DNA of 64,000 nucleotides from Pseudomonas sivasensis (GCF_013778505.1 NZ_JAAOWU010000001.1:706237-770236); one strand, 5' to 3'; shown: positions 44,164 through 53,303, counted from the first letter of the stretch. Translations and numbers: made by a program. Notes: generated by a model not told the origin, from the letters alone.

Positions 44164-45384
44164 TCAGAACCGGGCGAGGTCGCCGTAAATCCGCTCGATG
44201 CGCAGCCAGGCGTCGGTGGCCTGGGAGGTGGCCGTCAGGTATTGGGTGCGTGCCGCAATCAGGGTGCGCTGGGCGTCGAGCACGTCGAGGAAGTTGAACT
44301 TGCCCATCTTGAAGCCACGGGTGGCGGCGTCTACCGCGCTTTGGGCGGCGGGGAGGATCTGTTGGTTGAACGCGCGCACCTCGTTATTGGCGGCTTGCCA
44401 CAGGTCGAGGGCCTGGCGGGTTTCGGTGCGCAGGCGAAGTTCGGCGGCATTGCGCAGATCGCGGGCCTGATCAGCGCGGCGGGTGGCGGCAAGCACGTTG
44501 CCCTGGTTGCGGTTGAACAGCGGGATCGGCATCGACACCCCCACCAGGTTCACGCGCTCGCGCACGCTGGCGTCGTATTGGCTGCCGATGGACACATCGA
44601 GATCGGGAATCCGCTGGGCTTTTTCCAGGCCCACATTGGCCTCGTTCTGCAGGATCTGCAGTTCGGCCAGGCGCAGCTCGGTGGTTTGCTCAAGGCGCGC
44701 CAGCAATTGCGCAGCGGGCGGCAACGCGGGTGTGGATTGACTTGGCGGGGCGACGGACGCGAAGTCGGCGCTGGCGCTGCCCGTGCTGGCGGCCAGGCGG
44801 CGATAGGCGTCGGTAAGGCCGATCTGTGCGCGGTTGAATTCCAGGCGGATTTCCGACAACTGCACTTGCGCGCGCGTGGCTTCCACCGGAGACGACTTGC
44901 CTGCGGTGACGCGACCATTGGCGATCACCAGACCACGCTCGGCCAAGGCCAGGGAGCGTTGCGCCAGATCGAGCCGCTCCTGGGCGCGAAGGGCCGCGTA
45001 ATAGCTGTCGATCACGTCAGTGCGCAGGCTGTTGCGGCGCTGTTCCAGGGTCAGCGCGGCGGCGTCCTGAGTACGGGAAGCGACATCGATGCGTGCACCG
45101 CGCTTGCCGCCCAGTTCCAGAGTCTGGCTGAGCTTGACGGTGGTGGTGCGTGAGTCGCGGCGAGTGTCTTCGGCGTCCCAGGAAGCGACCGGATTGGGGA
45201 TCAGCCCAGCCTGTTGGCGACCACCCGCAGCGATGTCAATTTCCCACTGCGCAGCGGCCAGGTCCGGGTTGTTGGCGAAGGCGTTTTGCAGGGCGCTATC
45301 GAGGGTCAGGGGTTGCGCCAGGGCCGCGTTTGCAGCCAACCACAACACTGTCGCCCCCATCAGTTTTTTAACGGAAATTGCCAT
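44164..45384 (-). CDS. czcC: RND outer membrane factor CzcC
   Basis: The 406-residue TolC-like protein has a signal peptide (LMGATVLWLAANAALAQ) and two outer-membrane efflux repeats, visible in DSALQNAFANNPDLAAAQWE and the later MGKFNFLDVLDAQRTLIAAR. It is the exit duct of the CzcCBA pump and the first gene of the operon. The ATG at 45384 is chosen because the signal peptide begins there; the longer frame to 45423 lacks a site. A putative CzcR half-palindrome lies about 77 bases upstream. Confidence 0.93.
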   Translation of the reverse strand: MAISVKKLMGATVLWLAANAALAQPLTLDSALQNAFANNPDLAAAQWEIDIAAGGRQQAGLIPNPVASWDAEDTRRDSRTTTVKLSQTLELGGKRGARIDVASRTQDAAALTLEQRRNSLRTDVIDSYYAALRAQERLDLAQRSLALAERGLVIANGRVTAGKSSPVEATRAQVQLSEIRLEFNRAQIGLTDAYRRLAASTGSASADFASVAPPSQSTPALPPAAQLLARLEQTTELRLAELQILQNEANVGLEKAQRIPDLDVSIGSQYDASVRERVNLVGVSMPIPLFNRNQGNVLAATRRADQARDLRNAAELRLRTETRQALDLWQAANNEVRAFNQQILPAAQSAVDAATRGFKMGKFNFLDVLDAQRTLIAARTQYLTATSQATDAWLRIERIYGDLARF

Positions 45385-45460
45385 AACGAGAGTTCCACGG
45401 CCATGAAGTCCAAGCGCTGGCAATGTAGCGCTCGCGACTTATCAGGTCGGTGGAGCAAAG

Positions 45461-45476
45461 ATTACAAAATCGACAG
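45461..45476 (-). promoter_or_regulatory. Putative CzcR/CopR-type half-palindrome before czcC
   Basis: On the plus strand ATTACAAAATCGACAG reproduces the left half of the ATTACAAAATTGTAAT-type CopR/CusR box exactly, with a degenerate right half. On the minus strand it gives TTTTGTAAT, 77 bases upstream of the czcC start. Operator function is inferred. Confidence 0.5.
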
Positions 45477-45569
45477 CAAGGGCTCTGGGGCGGGCTTTTT
45501 CGTTGACGCTGCAAACGACCGTTTCAGTGACCAGGTTGATCAGTGCTCGGGCACGTTCCTAGCTGATCT

Positions 45570-46859
45570 TCACGCGGCTAACGTGTGACGCTTGCCAAAC
45601 AGCGCCACACTCGCCACCCCCACCGCCCCCATCACCACGCAATACCCCACGCAAATCCATGGGCTGGTAGGCATTAACGCGATCAGCATCAGCGGTGTGG
45701 TGCTCGCCCACAGCGCGTAGGCAATGTTGTAGGTAAAGGAAATCCCCGACACCCGCACCTGCGCCGGAAACAGCCCGACCATCACCGACGGCACCGCGCC
45801 CACCACGCCGCAGCTCAAGCCCGCCAAGGCGTACGCCGCGCCCAGCCACACGCCGCCATTGATCAGGCTGGCGTACAACACCGCGATGCCCATTGGCAGC
45901 AACAGGCTGTAAACCAGCACCGCGCGCCAGGCGCCGATGCGGTCCACCAGCAGGCCGGCGAGGACGCAGCCGATGTTCAGGAACACGATGCCCAAGGCGC
46001 TCAGGGCGAAGGTGTGGCTGGGGCTCATGCCGAAGGTTTTTTGCATCATGGTCGGGGTGATGACGACAAGGACCACCACCGCAGAGGTGAGCACACAAGT
46101 GAGGATCATCGCCGGCAACAATACGGCGCGGTGGTCGCGCAGTACGGTGCGCAGGGGCAGTTCGGCAGCGGCTTGGCGGCGGGCCTGCATTTCGAGGAAC
46201 ACCGGGGTTTCGCTGAGCCAGCGGCGCAGCCATACGCCGATCACGCCGAACACACCGCCGAGCAGGAACGGGAAACGCCAGGCGTAATCGAGGATTTCGG
46301 CCGGGGTGAAGACTTGCGCCAGCAGCGTGGCCGTCAAGGCACCGAGCAGGTAACCGAAGGTCAGGCCAGCTTGCAGGAAGCCCAACGCATACCCACGGTG
46401 ATTGCGCGGTGCGTGCTCGGCGACGAAGGTCCAGGCACTGGGCACTTCGCCGCCCACCGCCGCGCCTTGCAGCACGCGCAGCGCCAGCAGGATCAGCGGG
46501 GCGAAATAACCGATTTGCGCGTAGGTCGGCATAATCCCGATCAGCAGGCACGGCAGCGCCATCATCAGGATGCTTAGGCTGAACACGCGCTTACGCCCCA
46601 GGTGGTCAGCAAAATGCGCCATCAGGATCCCGCCCAACGGGCGCGCCAGGTAGCCGGTGACGAAGATGCCGAAGCTTTGCAGCAGGCGCAGCCACTCGGG
46701 CATTTCCGGGGGGAAAAACAGTTGGCTGAGGGTCAGCGCAAAAAACACGAAAATAATGAAATCGTAGATTTCCAAGGCACCGCCCAAGGCGGCCAGGCCC
46801 AGGGTTTTGTAGTCGGAGCGGGAAAAACGCTGCGCCTGTGAGGAAAAGGTGGCAGTCAT
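45570..46859 (-). CDS. MFS metabolite:H+ symporter family protein
   Basis: The 429-residue, twelve-helix transporter is of the MHS (ProP/CitA-like) group. Its start runs LAALGGALEIYDFIIFVFFA, motif A is HFADHLGRKRVFSLSILMMA, and GAAVGGEVPSAWTFVAEHAP is the typical MHS loop. Substrates in the family are organic acids, betaine or similar solutes and are not readable here. It is divergent from a short-chain fatty acid permease gene, which makes a carboxylate more likely. About 185 bases separate it from czcC, so it is a separate transcript. Confidence 0.92.
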   Translation of the reverse strand: MTATFSSQAQRFSRSDYKTLGLAALGGALEIYDFIIFVFFALTLSQLFFPPEMPEWLRLLQSFGIFVTGYLARPLGGILMAHFADHLGRKRVFSLSILMMALPCLLIGIMPTYAQIGYFAPLILLALRVLQGAAVGGEVPSAWTFVAEHAPRNHRGYALGFLQAGLTFGYLLGALTATLLAQVFTPAEILDYAWRFPFLLGGVFGVIGVWLRRWLSETPVFLEMQARRQAAAELPLRTVLRDHRAVLLPAMILTCVLTSAVVVLVVITPTMMQKTFGMSPSHTFALSALGIVFLNIGCVLAGLLVDRIGAWRAVLVYSLLLPMGIAVLYASLINGGVWLGAAYALAGLSCGVVGAVPSVMVGLFPAQVRVSGISFTYNIAYALWASTTPLMLIALMPTSPWICVGYCVVMGAVGVASVALFGKRHTLAA

Positions 46860-47044
46860 GTAGAGGCTCGGCAGACAAACAAAATGGCGTGCAGGTTATG
46901 AGGTGAGCCGAAGGATGGCAATCGCCGCAGATATATTTGTTTTCCTCATGGATCGATGAAGATAACTGCATTCCCATATCAATGGCCGTGGAGGAACATG
47001 CGCGAAAACTGCCGCCCTCATAATAAATACAAGAGGTATGACCC

Positions 47045-48463
47045 GTGGCCGATGCTATCGAAGAAAGCCGCTATGCCCGATTTGCCCTGCGCTGTTCCAA
47101 CTTCGCCGAACGCTGGTTCCCTGACTCCTGGGTATTTGCAGCCCTCGCGGTGATCATCGTCGCTGTGGCGACCCTGGGAATGGGCGCTGCGCCCACCGAG
47201 GCCGCCAAGGCGTTTGGCGATGGGTTCTGGAGCCTGATCCCGTTCACCATGCAGATGGCCTTCGTGGTGATCGGCGGTTACGTGGTCGCCAGTTCGCCGC
47301 CGGCAGTGAAACTGATTGACCGCCTGGCGCGCATCCCCAAGAACGGCCGTTCGGCCGTGGCCTGGGTGGCGTTGATTTCCATGGTCGCGTCGTTGCTCAA
47401 CTGGGGCCTGTCCCTCGTGTTCGGCGGCTTGCTGGTAAGGGCACTGGCGCGGCGTACGGATCTGCGCATGGATTACCGAGCCGCGGGTGCTGCGGCCTAT
47501 CTGGGTCTGGGCGCGGTGTGGGCACTGGGCTTGTCGTCGTCGGCCGCGCAGTTGCAGGCCAACCCGGCCAGCTTGCCGCCGTCGATTCTGTCAATCACCG
47601 GGATGATCCCGTTTACCGAGACCATCTTCCTGTGGCAATCCGGCGTGCTGTTATTGGCGCTGATCGTGGTGTCGCTGATCATCGCCTATGCCACCGCGCC
47701 CGGCCCGAACAGTGCCCGTGACGCCAAGGCCTGCGGCGTCGACCCAGCCTTCAACCTGCCCAAGCCGCAAGCACCGACCCGGCCTGGCGAATGGCTGGAA
47801 CACAGCCCGCTGCTGACCATCTTGCTGGCGCTGCTGGCGGCCGGTTGGCTGTTCCATGAGTTTTCGACCAAACCGGCGATCAGCGCCATCTCGGGACTCA
47901 ACACCTACAACTTCCTGTTCATCATGGCCGGCGCCCTGCTGCACTGGCGCCCGCGAAGCTTCCTGGATGCCGTGGCGCGCGCAGTGCCGACCACCACTGG
48001 GGTGCTGATTCAATTTCCGCTGTACGGCTCGATTGCGGCCCTGATGACGGTGGTTAAAGGCGGCGACGGCCAGACCCTGGCGCACCATATCTCGACCTTC
48101 TTCACCTCCATCGCGTCCCACGACACCTACGCGCTGCTGATGGGCGTGTACTCGGCGGTGCTGGGCTTCTTTATCCCGTCGGGCGGCGGCAAGTGGATCA
48201 TCGAAGCACCGTACGTGATGCAGGTGGCCAATGACCTGCAATACCACCTGGGCTGGGCGGTGCAGATCTACAACGCAGCCGAGGCGCTGCCGAATTTGAT
48301 CAACCCGTTCTATATGTTGCCGCTGCTGGGTGTATTGGGGCTGAAGGCACGGGATCTGATCGGTTTTTCGTTTGTGCAGTTGCTGGTGCACACACCGCTG
48401 GTTTTGTTTTTGCTGTGGGCATTGGGGACAACGTTGAAGTATTTGCCGCCAGTGATGCCGTAG
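47045..48463 (+). CDS. Short-chain fatty acid permease (AtoE family)
   Basis: The 472-residue membrane protein has about twelve segments and the AtoE/TIGR00366 pattern: RFALRCSNFAERWFPDSWVF at the start, WGLSLVFGGLLVRALARRTD in the first half and SAVLGFFIPSGGGKWIIEAP in the second. AtoE imports acetoacetate and short-chain fatty acids. No atoDAB genes are adjacent, so it may serve a distant pathway. Translation starts at a GTG preceded by AAGAGG. Confidence 0.93.
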   Translation: MADAIEESRYARFALRCSNFAERWFPDSWVFAALAVIIVAVATLGMGAAPTEAAKAFGDGFWSLIPFTMQMAFVVIGGYVVASSPPAVKLIDRLARIPKNGRSAVAWVALISMVASLLNWGLSLVFGGLLVRALARRTDLRMDYRAAGAAAYLGLGAVWALGLSSSAAQLQANPASLPPSILSITGMIPFTETIFLWQSGVLLLALIVVSLIIAYATAPGPNSARDAKACGVDPAFNLPKPQAPTRPGEWLEHSPLLTILLALLAAGWLFHEFSTKPAISAISGLNTYNFLFIMAGALLHWRPRSFLDAVARAVPTTTGVLIQFPLYGSIAALMTVVKGGDGQTLAHHISTFFTSIASHDTYALLMGVYSAVLGFFIPSGGGKWIIEAPYVMQVANDLQYHLGWAVQIYNAAEALPNLINPFYMLPLLGVLGLKARDLIGFSFVQLLVHTPLVLFLLWALGTTLKYLPPVMP

Positions 48464-48593
48464 GTCACGACGTTTCTGATGAAACGCATAGGGGTTGTCC
48501 CACGCCATGCGGCGACACCCCCTGACTCCTCCTGCCCGCGCCCTTGATTAACCTGACCCGGATAAATCCTCACACTAGACCAAGGAATATCCG

Positions 48594-48914
48594 ATGACCC
48601 CTCTATCCAAGACCCTGGAAACGCTGCTCAACGAAATTTACCAGGACGACAACGTATCGTTCGTCGAGTACAAGACCCTGCGCGACGAGGCCGATCGGCG
48701 CATGGACGCTGTTATCAAGGAGTTCGGCCTGCACAACAACGTGACGGCCTTCCAGAAAGCCATCGATGTGGCCATGCAGTTGCTGCAGACCAGCGTCATC
48801 GACGCCAAGAAAGACAAACTGACCGACACGGGCGAGGCCATCGTAAAAGATGCGATAACAGCCCAAGTAGAGTACTTGCGTGCCGGCAGCCAGTTGGCGC
48901 TGCGGCTGCTTTAA
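48594..48914 (+). CDS. Conserved-looking helical protein, unknown
   Basis: The 106-residue soluble protein is almost all helix, with charge-rich N-terminal half (NEIYQDDNVSFVEYKTLRDE) and a central AMQLLQTSVIDAKKDKLTD. An AAGGA site precedes the ATG. No signal peptide, membrane segment or recognisable domain is seen. It stands alone between the AtoE-type permease and the phosphatase; the preceding 130 bases hold its promoter. I do not recognise the family. Codon use is like its neighbours, so it is probably a real gene. Confidence 0.75.
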   Translation: MTPLSKTLETLLNEIYQDDNVSFVEYKTLRDEADRRMDAVIKEFGLHNNVTAFQKAIDVAMQLLQTSVIDAKKDKLTDTGEAIVKDAITAQVEYLRAGSQLALRLL

Positions 48915-48996
48915 GCGCCTGTCTTCGTTCCGTCATATTGCGTTGCTACCGTCCTGCGAAATATCTTGCAACAACTCGCCAGCAAGGACTCCCGCA

Positions 48997-50553
48997 ATGA
49001 GTGACGAGCACGAAGACCGCCCTTCCCCTGATTCCATCCCCCAACCATCTGTAGACAGCAGCCGCCGGCGTTTCCTGGGTGGTGCGGCGGTGTTGGGGGT
49101 GGGTGCGACCTTGAGTGCCTGCGGCAACACCAGCGAAGCGCCCGGAAAACCGGTAGCGCGACCGCTCACACCTCAAGAGCTGGACAAGGCCTTGCACGAC
49201 CAGGTGAAAACCGTGGTAGTGATCTATGCCGAGAACCGCAGTTTCAACAATCTGTTTGCGGATTTCCCAGGTGTCGAGAAACCGCTCTCCGCGCTTTCCG
49301 CGACCGATACTCAGCAACGCGACCGCGACGGCAGCCTGTTGACCACCCTGCCACCGACCTGGGGCGGTGTGCTGCAAGTCGGTCCGCAAACCGTGGACGG
49401 GGTGACCTACCCCAGCGAAGTGCAATTCCAGGAAAACCTGCCCAACGCCCCTTTCGACCTCAAGGGCCCGAGTGGCGAGGACCTGCCCTTGAGCCTTGTC
49501 ACCCGCGACTTGTGGCATGTGTTTTACCAGAACCAGATGCAGATTAACGGCGGCAAGAACGATGGCTTCGTTGCCTGGGCGGACTCCGGCGGGCTGGTGA
49601 TGGGCCGTTACGCCCAAAGCCGCTATTCCCTGCGCCTGTGGGACGTGGCCAAGGAGTTTGTGCTCTGCGATAACTTCTTCCAGGGCGCTTTCGGCGGTTC
49701 ATTCCTTAACCATCAATACCTGATCAGCGCTACGGCGCCGGTGTATCCGAACGCAGCAGCGTCGGTGGCCAAGGCGCAGATCGCCACGCTGCAAAGCGAT
49801 GACCCCATCGACACGCGCCTCAAACCGCTGGAAAAATCTCCAGCAAGCGCCATGACCGGTCCACCGCAATTCGGCCCCAGCGCGCTGACGCCGGACGGTT
49901 ACGCAGTAAATACCCTGGCCCCGCCCTACTGGCCGACCTGGATTCGCGACCCGCAGAATCCGGACTATTCCAAGCCCGACCTGCCCAACGTGCTGGTGCC
50001 ACAGACCCACGAGCACATCGGCGACAAGCTGTCGAAAAAAAACGTCGACTGGGCTTGGTACGCCGGAGCCTGGCAAGCGACGCTGGATCAGTTCAAGGAT
50101 TCGGGAGGTATTCCGAAAATCCCGAATTTCCAATACCACCACCAGCCGTTCAACTACTTCAAAAAACAGGGCCCCGAGAACCGTGCCGAGCGCGACAAGC
50201 GCCTGCGCGATGGGGGATTGGGCGATGAGTCCAGCACCAACAAGTTTTTCGCCGATGCCCAGGCCGGCAAGCTGCCGGCGGTGACGTTCTATAAACCCCA
50301 GGGCAACCTGAACATGCACGCTGGTTACGCCGACGTGGCCTCGGGCGATCGCCATATTGCCCGCGCCTTGAAGGTACTGCAGGAAAGCCCACAGTGGAAA
50401 AACATGGTGGTGGTCGTCACCGTCGATGAAAACGGCGGCTGGTGGGACCACGTCGCACCGCCTAAGGGTGATCGCTGGGGCCCTGGCACGCGGGTTCCGG
50501 CGCTGGTGGTATCGCCGTTCGCACGTAAAGGCACGGTGGACCATACGGTATAA
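48997..50553 (+). CDS. AcpA-type acid phosphatase / phosphoesterase, truncated by in-frame TAA
   Basis: The 518-residue product has a Tat signal (SSRRRFLGGAAVLGVGATLS) ending in a lipobox-like Cys. The alkaline-phosphatase-superfamily phosphoesterase domain of AcpA/phospholipase C type follows: YAENRSFNNLFADFPG near the N-terminus, FGGSFLNHQYLISA with the nucleophile region, and the metal motif VTVDENGGWWDHVAPPKGDR. Translation stops at TAA 50551 right after VDHTV, where the family continues with YDT. The same frame continues without another stop to TAG 50695-50697 and encodes a normal-looking 47-residue C-terminus. ATG 48997 follows AAGGA. Confidence 0.9.
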   Translation: MSDEHEDRPSPDSIPQPSVDSSRRRFLGGAAVLGVGATLSACGNTSEAPGKPVARPLTPQELDKALHDQVKTVVVIYAENRSFNNLFADFPGVEKPLSALSATDTQQRDRDGSLLTTLPPTWGGVLQVGPQTVDGVTYPSEVQFQENLPNAPFDLKGPSGEDLPLSLVTRDLWHVFYQNQMQINGGKNDGFVAWADSGGLVMGRYAQSRYSLRLWDVAKEFVLCDNFFQGAFGGSFLNHQYLISATAPVYPNAAASVAKAQIATLQSDDPIDTRLKPLEKSPASAMTGPPQFGPSALTPDGYAVNTLAPPYWPTWIRDPQNPDYSKPDLPNVLVPQTHEHIGDKLSKKNVDWAWYAGAWQATLDQFKDSGGIPKIPNFQYHHQPFNYFKKQGPENRAERDKRLRDGGLGDESSTNKFFADAQAGKLPAVTFYKPQGNLNMHAGYADVASGDRHIARALKVLQESPQWKNMVVVVTVDENGGWWDHVAPPKGDRWGPGTRVPALVVSPFARKGTVDHTV

Positions 50554-50818
50554 GACACCGCATCAATCCTGCGATTGATCACCCGAGTCTTCCAATTGGA
50601 GACGCTGGACGGTCTCAAACAGCGCGATGATGCAATGATCGCCCGTGGTCAGAAGCCCATGGGCGATTTGAGCAACGCGTTGCAGTTCAACGTGTAGGAC
50701 GCTTATCCAATAGCGACACGCCCAGCGATTTAGCACGCGGTTTTCCTGGTCAGCCGCTACTGTGAGGAGGTGGGCTTTCATCCCGCGCAGACGGGCTTTC
50801 GCTGACAAGGAACCAACT

Positions 50819-51988
50819 ATGCTTACATCGACCAGGCTGTATTTGACCCTGGCCGCACTGATGGCCAGTGCGGTCATTCAAGCCGATATCGAAGTACCGC
50901 TGGGCAGCACGCAGCGTGTCACCCAGTTGTTCGCTTACCCCAACAACTGCAACGTCATCTGCTTTCGGCCTTGGACGCTGGAGCAGACCGTCGAGCACTA
51001 CCTGAACCAGAGCGTGCAGCGCGACGGCTACAGCCGGGCCAAGGTCAGCGTCAAAGTCCATGATGGCCTGGTGGCCGCGACCTTCAGCGGCGTACCTGAC
51101 AGTTATGGCCAGCCCCTGACGGCACTGCTCAATACCGCCGACCTCGCCTACCAAGGCGCCAGCAAGCTCAACAGCGACGGTAAATGGGCGTTTAACTGGT
51201 ACCTGTTCCTGCCGTTGGGCATGGCGTTGGAAAACCGCAAAAGCATCGAGTTGATGCACTTCCCGCCGGACTACTCACTCACTCAGGCACAGGATTACCT
51301 GGAATCGAAAACCACGGATCGCTGGGCCGACTTGCTCACCGACAACGGGGTGCCGGCCGCCGAAACCCCGGCCTACCAGACCATGATCGACATCGCCCCC
51401 ATCGCCGCACCGTCCACGGCGGGCAAAGAGCTGGAGGGCGTCTACAGCTACTTCACCAATTATCAGACCCGTATGGTCAAGGAACTGAGCCTCCAGCCCG
51501 ACGGCTCGTTGCCGATGGTGGCGTTCGGGGCACCGGTGCGTAGTTGGATCAAGCAGCAATACGGACAAACCGTGAATGTGCTCGGGCTGGCGCAGATAAG
51601 CCCGGCCGAGGGCAAAAGCGTTTCAGTACTGGGTTCCAACCATCCCAGCTACATCTGGTATGCAGCCGACCCCGAGTCTTATGACGGCGATGAGCAAAAG
51701 GCCGACGAGGCGGGCTTGAAGGTGATGGGCCAGGATCTTAGCGCCGCCTGCTGGCAGGCCGGGATGGGCCAGAAACCGGCGAGCGATCCGAATGTGCTGC
51801 TTAAAGCCTGCATGAATACCTGGCAGGTCACGCGCAAAGAACAGACCTGTGAATTGTTCTACACCTCGGTGCGCAAACTGAGCCAGGAGCAAGCCAATGC
51901 CAAGTGTGCAACGCCAGCAATAAAAACTCAGTTGAAACAATTGAGGAACGCCGCTCCTGCCCCCGTCAACACGGAACCTGCGTTGTAA
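50819..51988 (+). CDS. Unknown periplasmic protein
   Basis: The 389-residue protein has a clear signal peptide (RLYLTLAALMASAVIQADIE) and no other membrane segment. Six to eight Cys residues include a close pair in NNCNVICF and a C-terminal group (CWQAG, KACMNTW, QTCELF, AKCAT), which suggests several disulfides. AAGGA precedes the ATG at 50819; the frame is open upstream to 50762 without a site. I do not recognise a domain. It follows the phosphatase gene by about 120 bases in the same direction and may share its transcript. A very strong hairpin lies just after the stop. Confidence 0.8.
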   Translation: MLTSTRLYLTLAALMASAVIQADIEVPLGSTQRVTQLFAYPNNCNVICFRPWTLEQTVEHYLNQSVQRDGYSRAKVSVKVHDGLVAATFSGVPDSYGQPLTALLNTADLAYQGASKLNSDGKWAFNWYLFLPLGMALENRKSIELMHFPPDYSLTQAQDYLESKTTDRWADLLTDNGVPAAETPAYQTMIDIAPIAAPSTAGKELEGVYSYFTNYQTRMVKELSLQPDGSLPMVAFGAPVRSWIKQQYGQTVNVLGLAQISPAEGKSVSVLGSNHPSYIWYAADPESYDGDEQKADEAGLKVMGQDLSAACWQAGMGQKPASDPNVLLKACMNTWQVTRKEQTCELFYTSVRKLSQEQANAKCATPAIKTQLKQLRNAAPAPVNTEPAL

Positions 51989-51995
51989 ATCCCAC

Positions 51996-52045
51996 AAAAA
52001 AAAGATCCGATTTCTACTGTCAGATTTGACAGTAGAAATCGGATC
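51996..52045 (-). terminator. Perfect 19-bp hairpin with T-run only on the minus strand
   Basis: Arms 52004-52022 and 52027-52045 pair perfectly over 19 bases around a GATT loop. The eight A residues at 51996-52003 make it a strong rho-independent terminator for leftward transcription. On the plus strand no T-run follows. No leftward gene lies upstream of it on the minus strand until rightward genes interrupt, so its orientation is unexplained. Confidence 0.75.
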
Positions 52046-52137
52046 CAACTTAAGCGAATGTTTAGCCGCGCCCATCCGCTGCAAGACTGGTAGTCAGACA
52101 CCACCCGCAGGTCGATGCAGCCTAACCAAGGAGAGTT

Positions 52138-52662
52138 ATGAAAACTCAGGCCATGGACAAGGCTAGAACTGCTGTGACTGAATGCTTATATCCGTTCAAG
52201 ACGCTGCGAATTGAGCAAGGCTACCCCTCGTCCGAGCATTTCAAAGTCGTAAGCACCGCAAATGACATGGAAGGCGGGGTCAAGGCGCGCACAGCCTTTG
52301 ACAGCCGCATACGCATTGCTCATGTCTCCGGCTATGCCGTGGGCGAGAGACGCCCGCATACGCTGCAGCTATCACCGCGCATCCACTTGTACGATTGCTG
52401 GTTCTGCGGCCTGTTGCGGCACTCCTGCAATCCGAATGTATTCTTCGACACGACGTACCTGGAACTCTGGACCGTGCAACCTATCGCCGCCGGCGCCTGG
52501 CTGACCCTGGACTACGCGAGCACTGAGGACGTGCTGTTCCGGCAGTTCGCTTGCCAATGCGGCGAACTGAACTGCCGGGGCTGGATCACTGGCAGCCAGG
52601 AGCCATTGAACGCCGAAGGCCAAGCGTTCATGGCGCAGTGGCGAATGCGCAAACGACCTTAG
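52138..52662 (+). CDS. SET-domain protein lysine methyltransferase-like protein
   Basis: The 174-residue protein contains the SET core HSCNPN (residues 95-100) and the later LTLDY at 122-126. A post-SET Cys cluster ACQCGELNCRGW (138-149) would hold zinc with an upstream Cys. SET enzymes transfer methyl groups from S-adenosylmethionine to protein lysines; in bacteria they are less common and their targets mostly unknown. GGAGAG precedes the ATG. The stop overlaps the converging carbonic anhydrase gene by four bases. The N-terminal half is shorter than in eukaryotic SET proteins. Confidence 0.85.
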   Translation: MKTQAMDKARTAVTECLYPFKTLRIEQGYPSSEHFKVVSTANDMEGGVKARTAFDSRIRIAHVSGYAVGERRPHTLQLSPRIHLYDCWFCGLLRHSCNPNVFFDTTYLELWTVQPIAAGAWLTLDYASTEDVLFRQFACQCGELNCRGWITGSQEPLNAEGQAFMAQWRMRKRP

Positions 52663-53303
52663 GCTTCGCCCAACGGCCGCAAGCGATATTGCGGCGGTAG
52701 TTGCTCGAAGCCACTGATGGTGGTGTTCAAACTCTTCCAGCGGCCATCCTTGATGCCGTAGATGCAACCATGGATCGACAGGCTTTGCCCCCGGTGCCAG
52801 GCGTTTTGCACAATGCTGGTGTGGCCTACGTTGGCCACCTGCTGAATCACGTTCAGCTCGCACATGCGATCGACGCGTTCCTCTTCGGTCGGCAATTGGG
52901 CCAGCACGTCGCGGTTTTCGTAATACAAGTCGCGAATGGTGCGCAGCCAGCCGTCGATCAGGCCGAACTGGCGATCCTGCATAGAAGCACGCACACCGCC
53001 ACAGCCATAGTGGCCGGTAACAAGGATGTGTTTGACCTTGAGCACGTCGACCGCGTACTGGATCACCGACAGGCAGTTGAGGTCGGTGTGCAACACAACG
53101 TTGGCCACGTTGCGGTGCACGAACAGATCACCCGGCAGCATGCCGACGATCTCGTTGGCCGGTACGCGGGCGTCGGAGCAGCCGATCCACAGGTATTCCG
53201 GGGTTTGCTGGCGGGCGAGCTTGGCGAAGAATTCGGGATCTTCCTGTTTGATCGCGTCCGCCCAGCGTTCATTGTTATCAAGCAGGTCTTGTAGTTCGTT
53301 CAT
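52659..53303 (-). CDS. can: Beta-carbonic anhydrase
   Basis: The 214-residue enzyme has the zinc ligands of the beta class: Cys and the Asp-Arg dyad in IGCSDARVPANEI and His/Cys in VTGHYGCGGVRAS. It interconverts CO2 and bicarbonate in the cytoplasm. The ATG at 53303 starts the conserved MNELQDLLDNNERWADAI; an upstream open frame is not used. It belongs to the backbone block that runs on to rimI. Family length is about 215-220, so it is complete. Confidence 0.96.
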   Translation of the reverse strand: MNELQDLLDNNERWADAIKQEDPEFFAKLARQQTPEYLWIGCSDARVPANEIVGMLPGDLFVHRNVANVVLHTDLNCLSVIQYAVDVLKVKHILVTGHYGCGGVRASMQDRQFGLIDGWLRTIRDLYYENRDVLAQLPTEEERVDRMCELNVIQQVANVGHTSIVQNAWHRGQSLSIHGCIYGIKDGRWKSLNTTISGFEQLPPQYRLRPLGEA

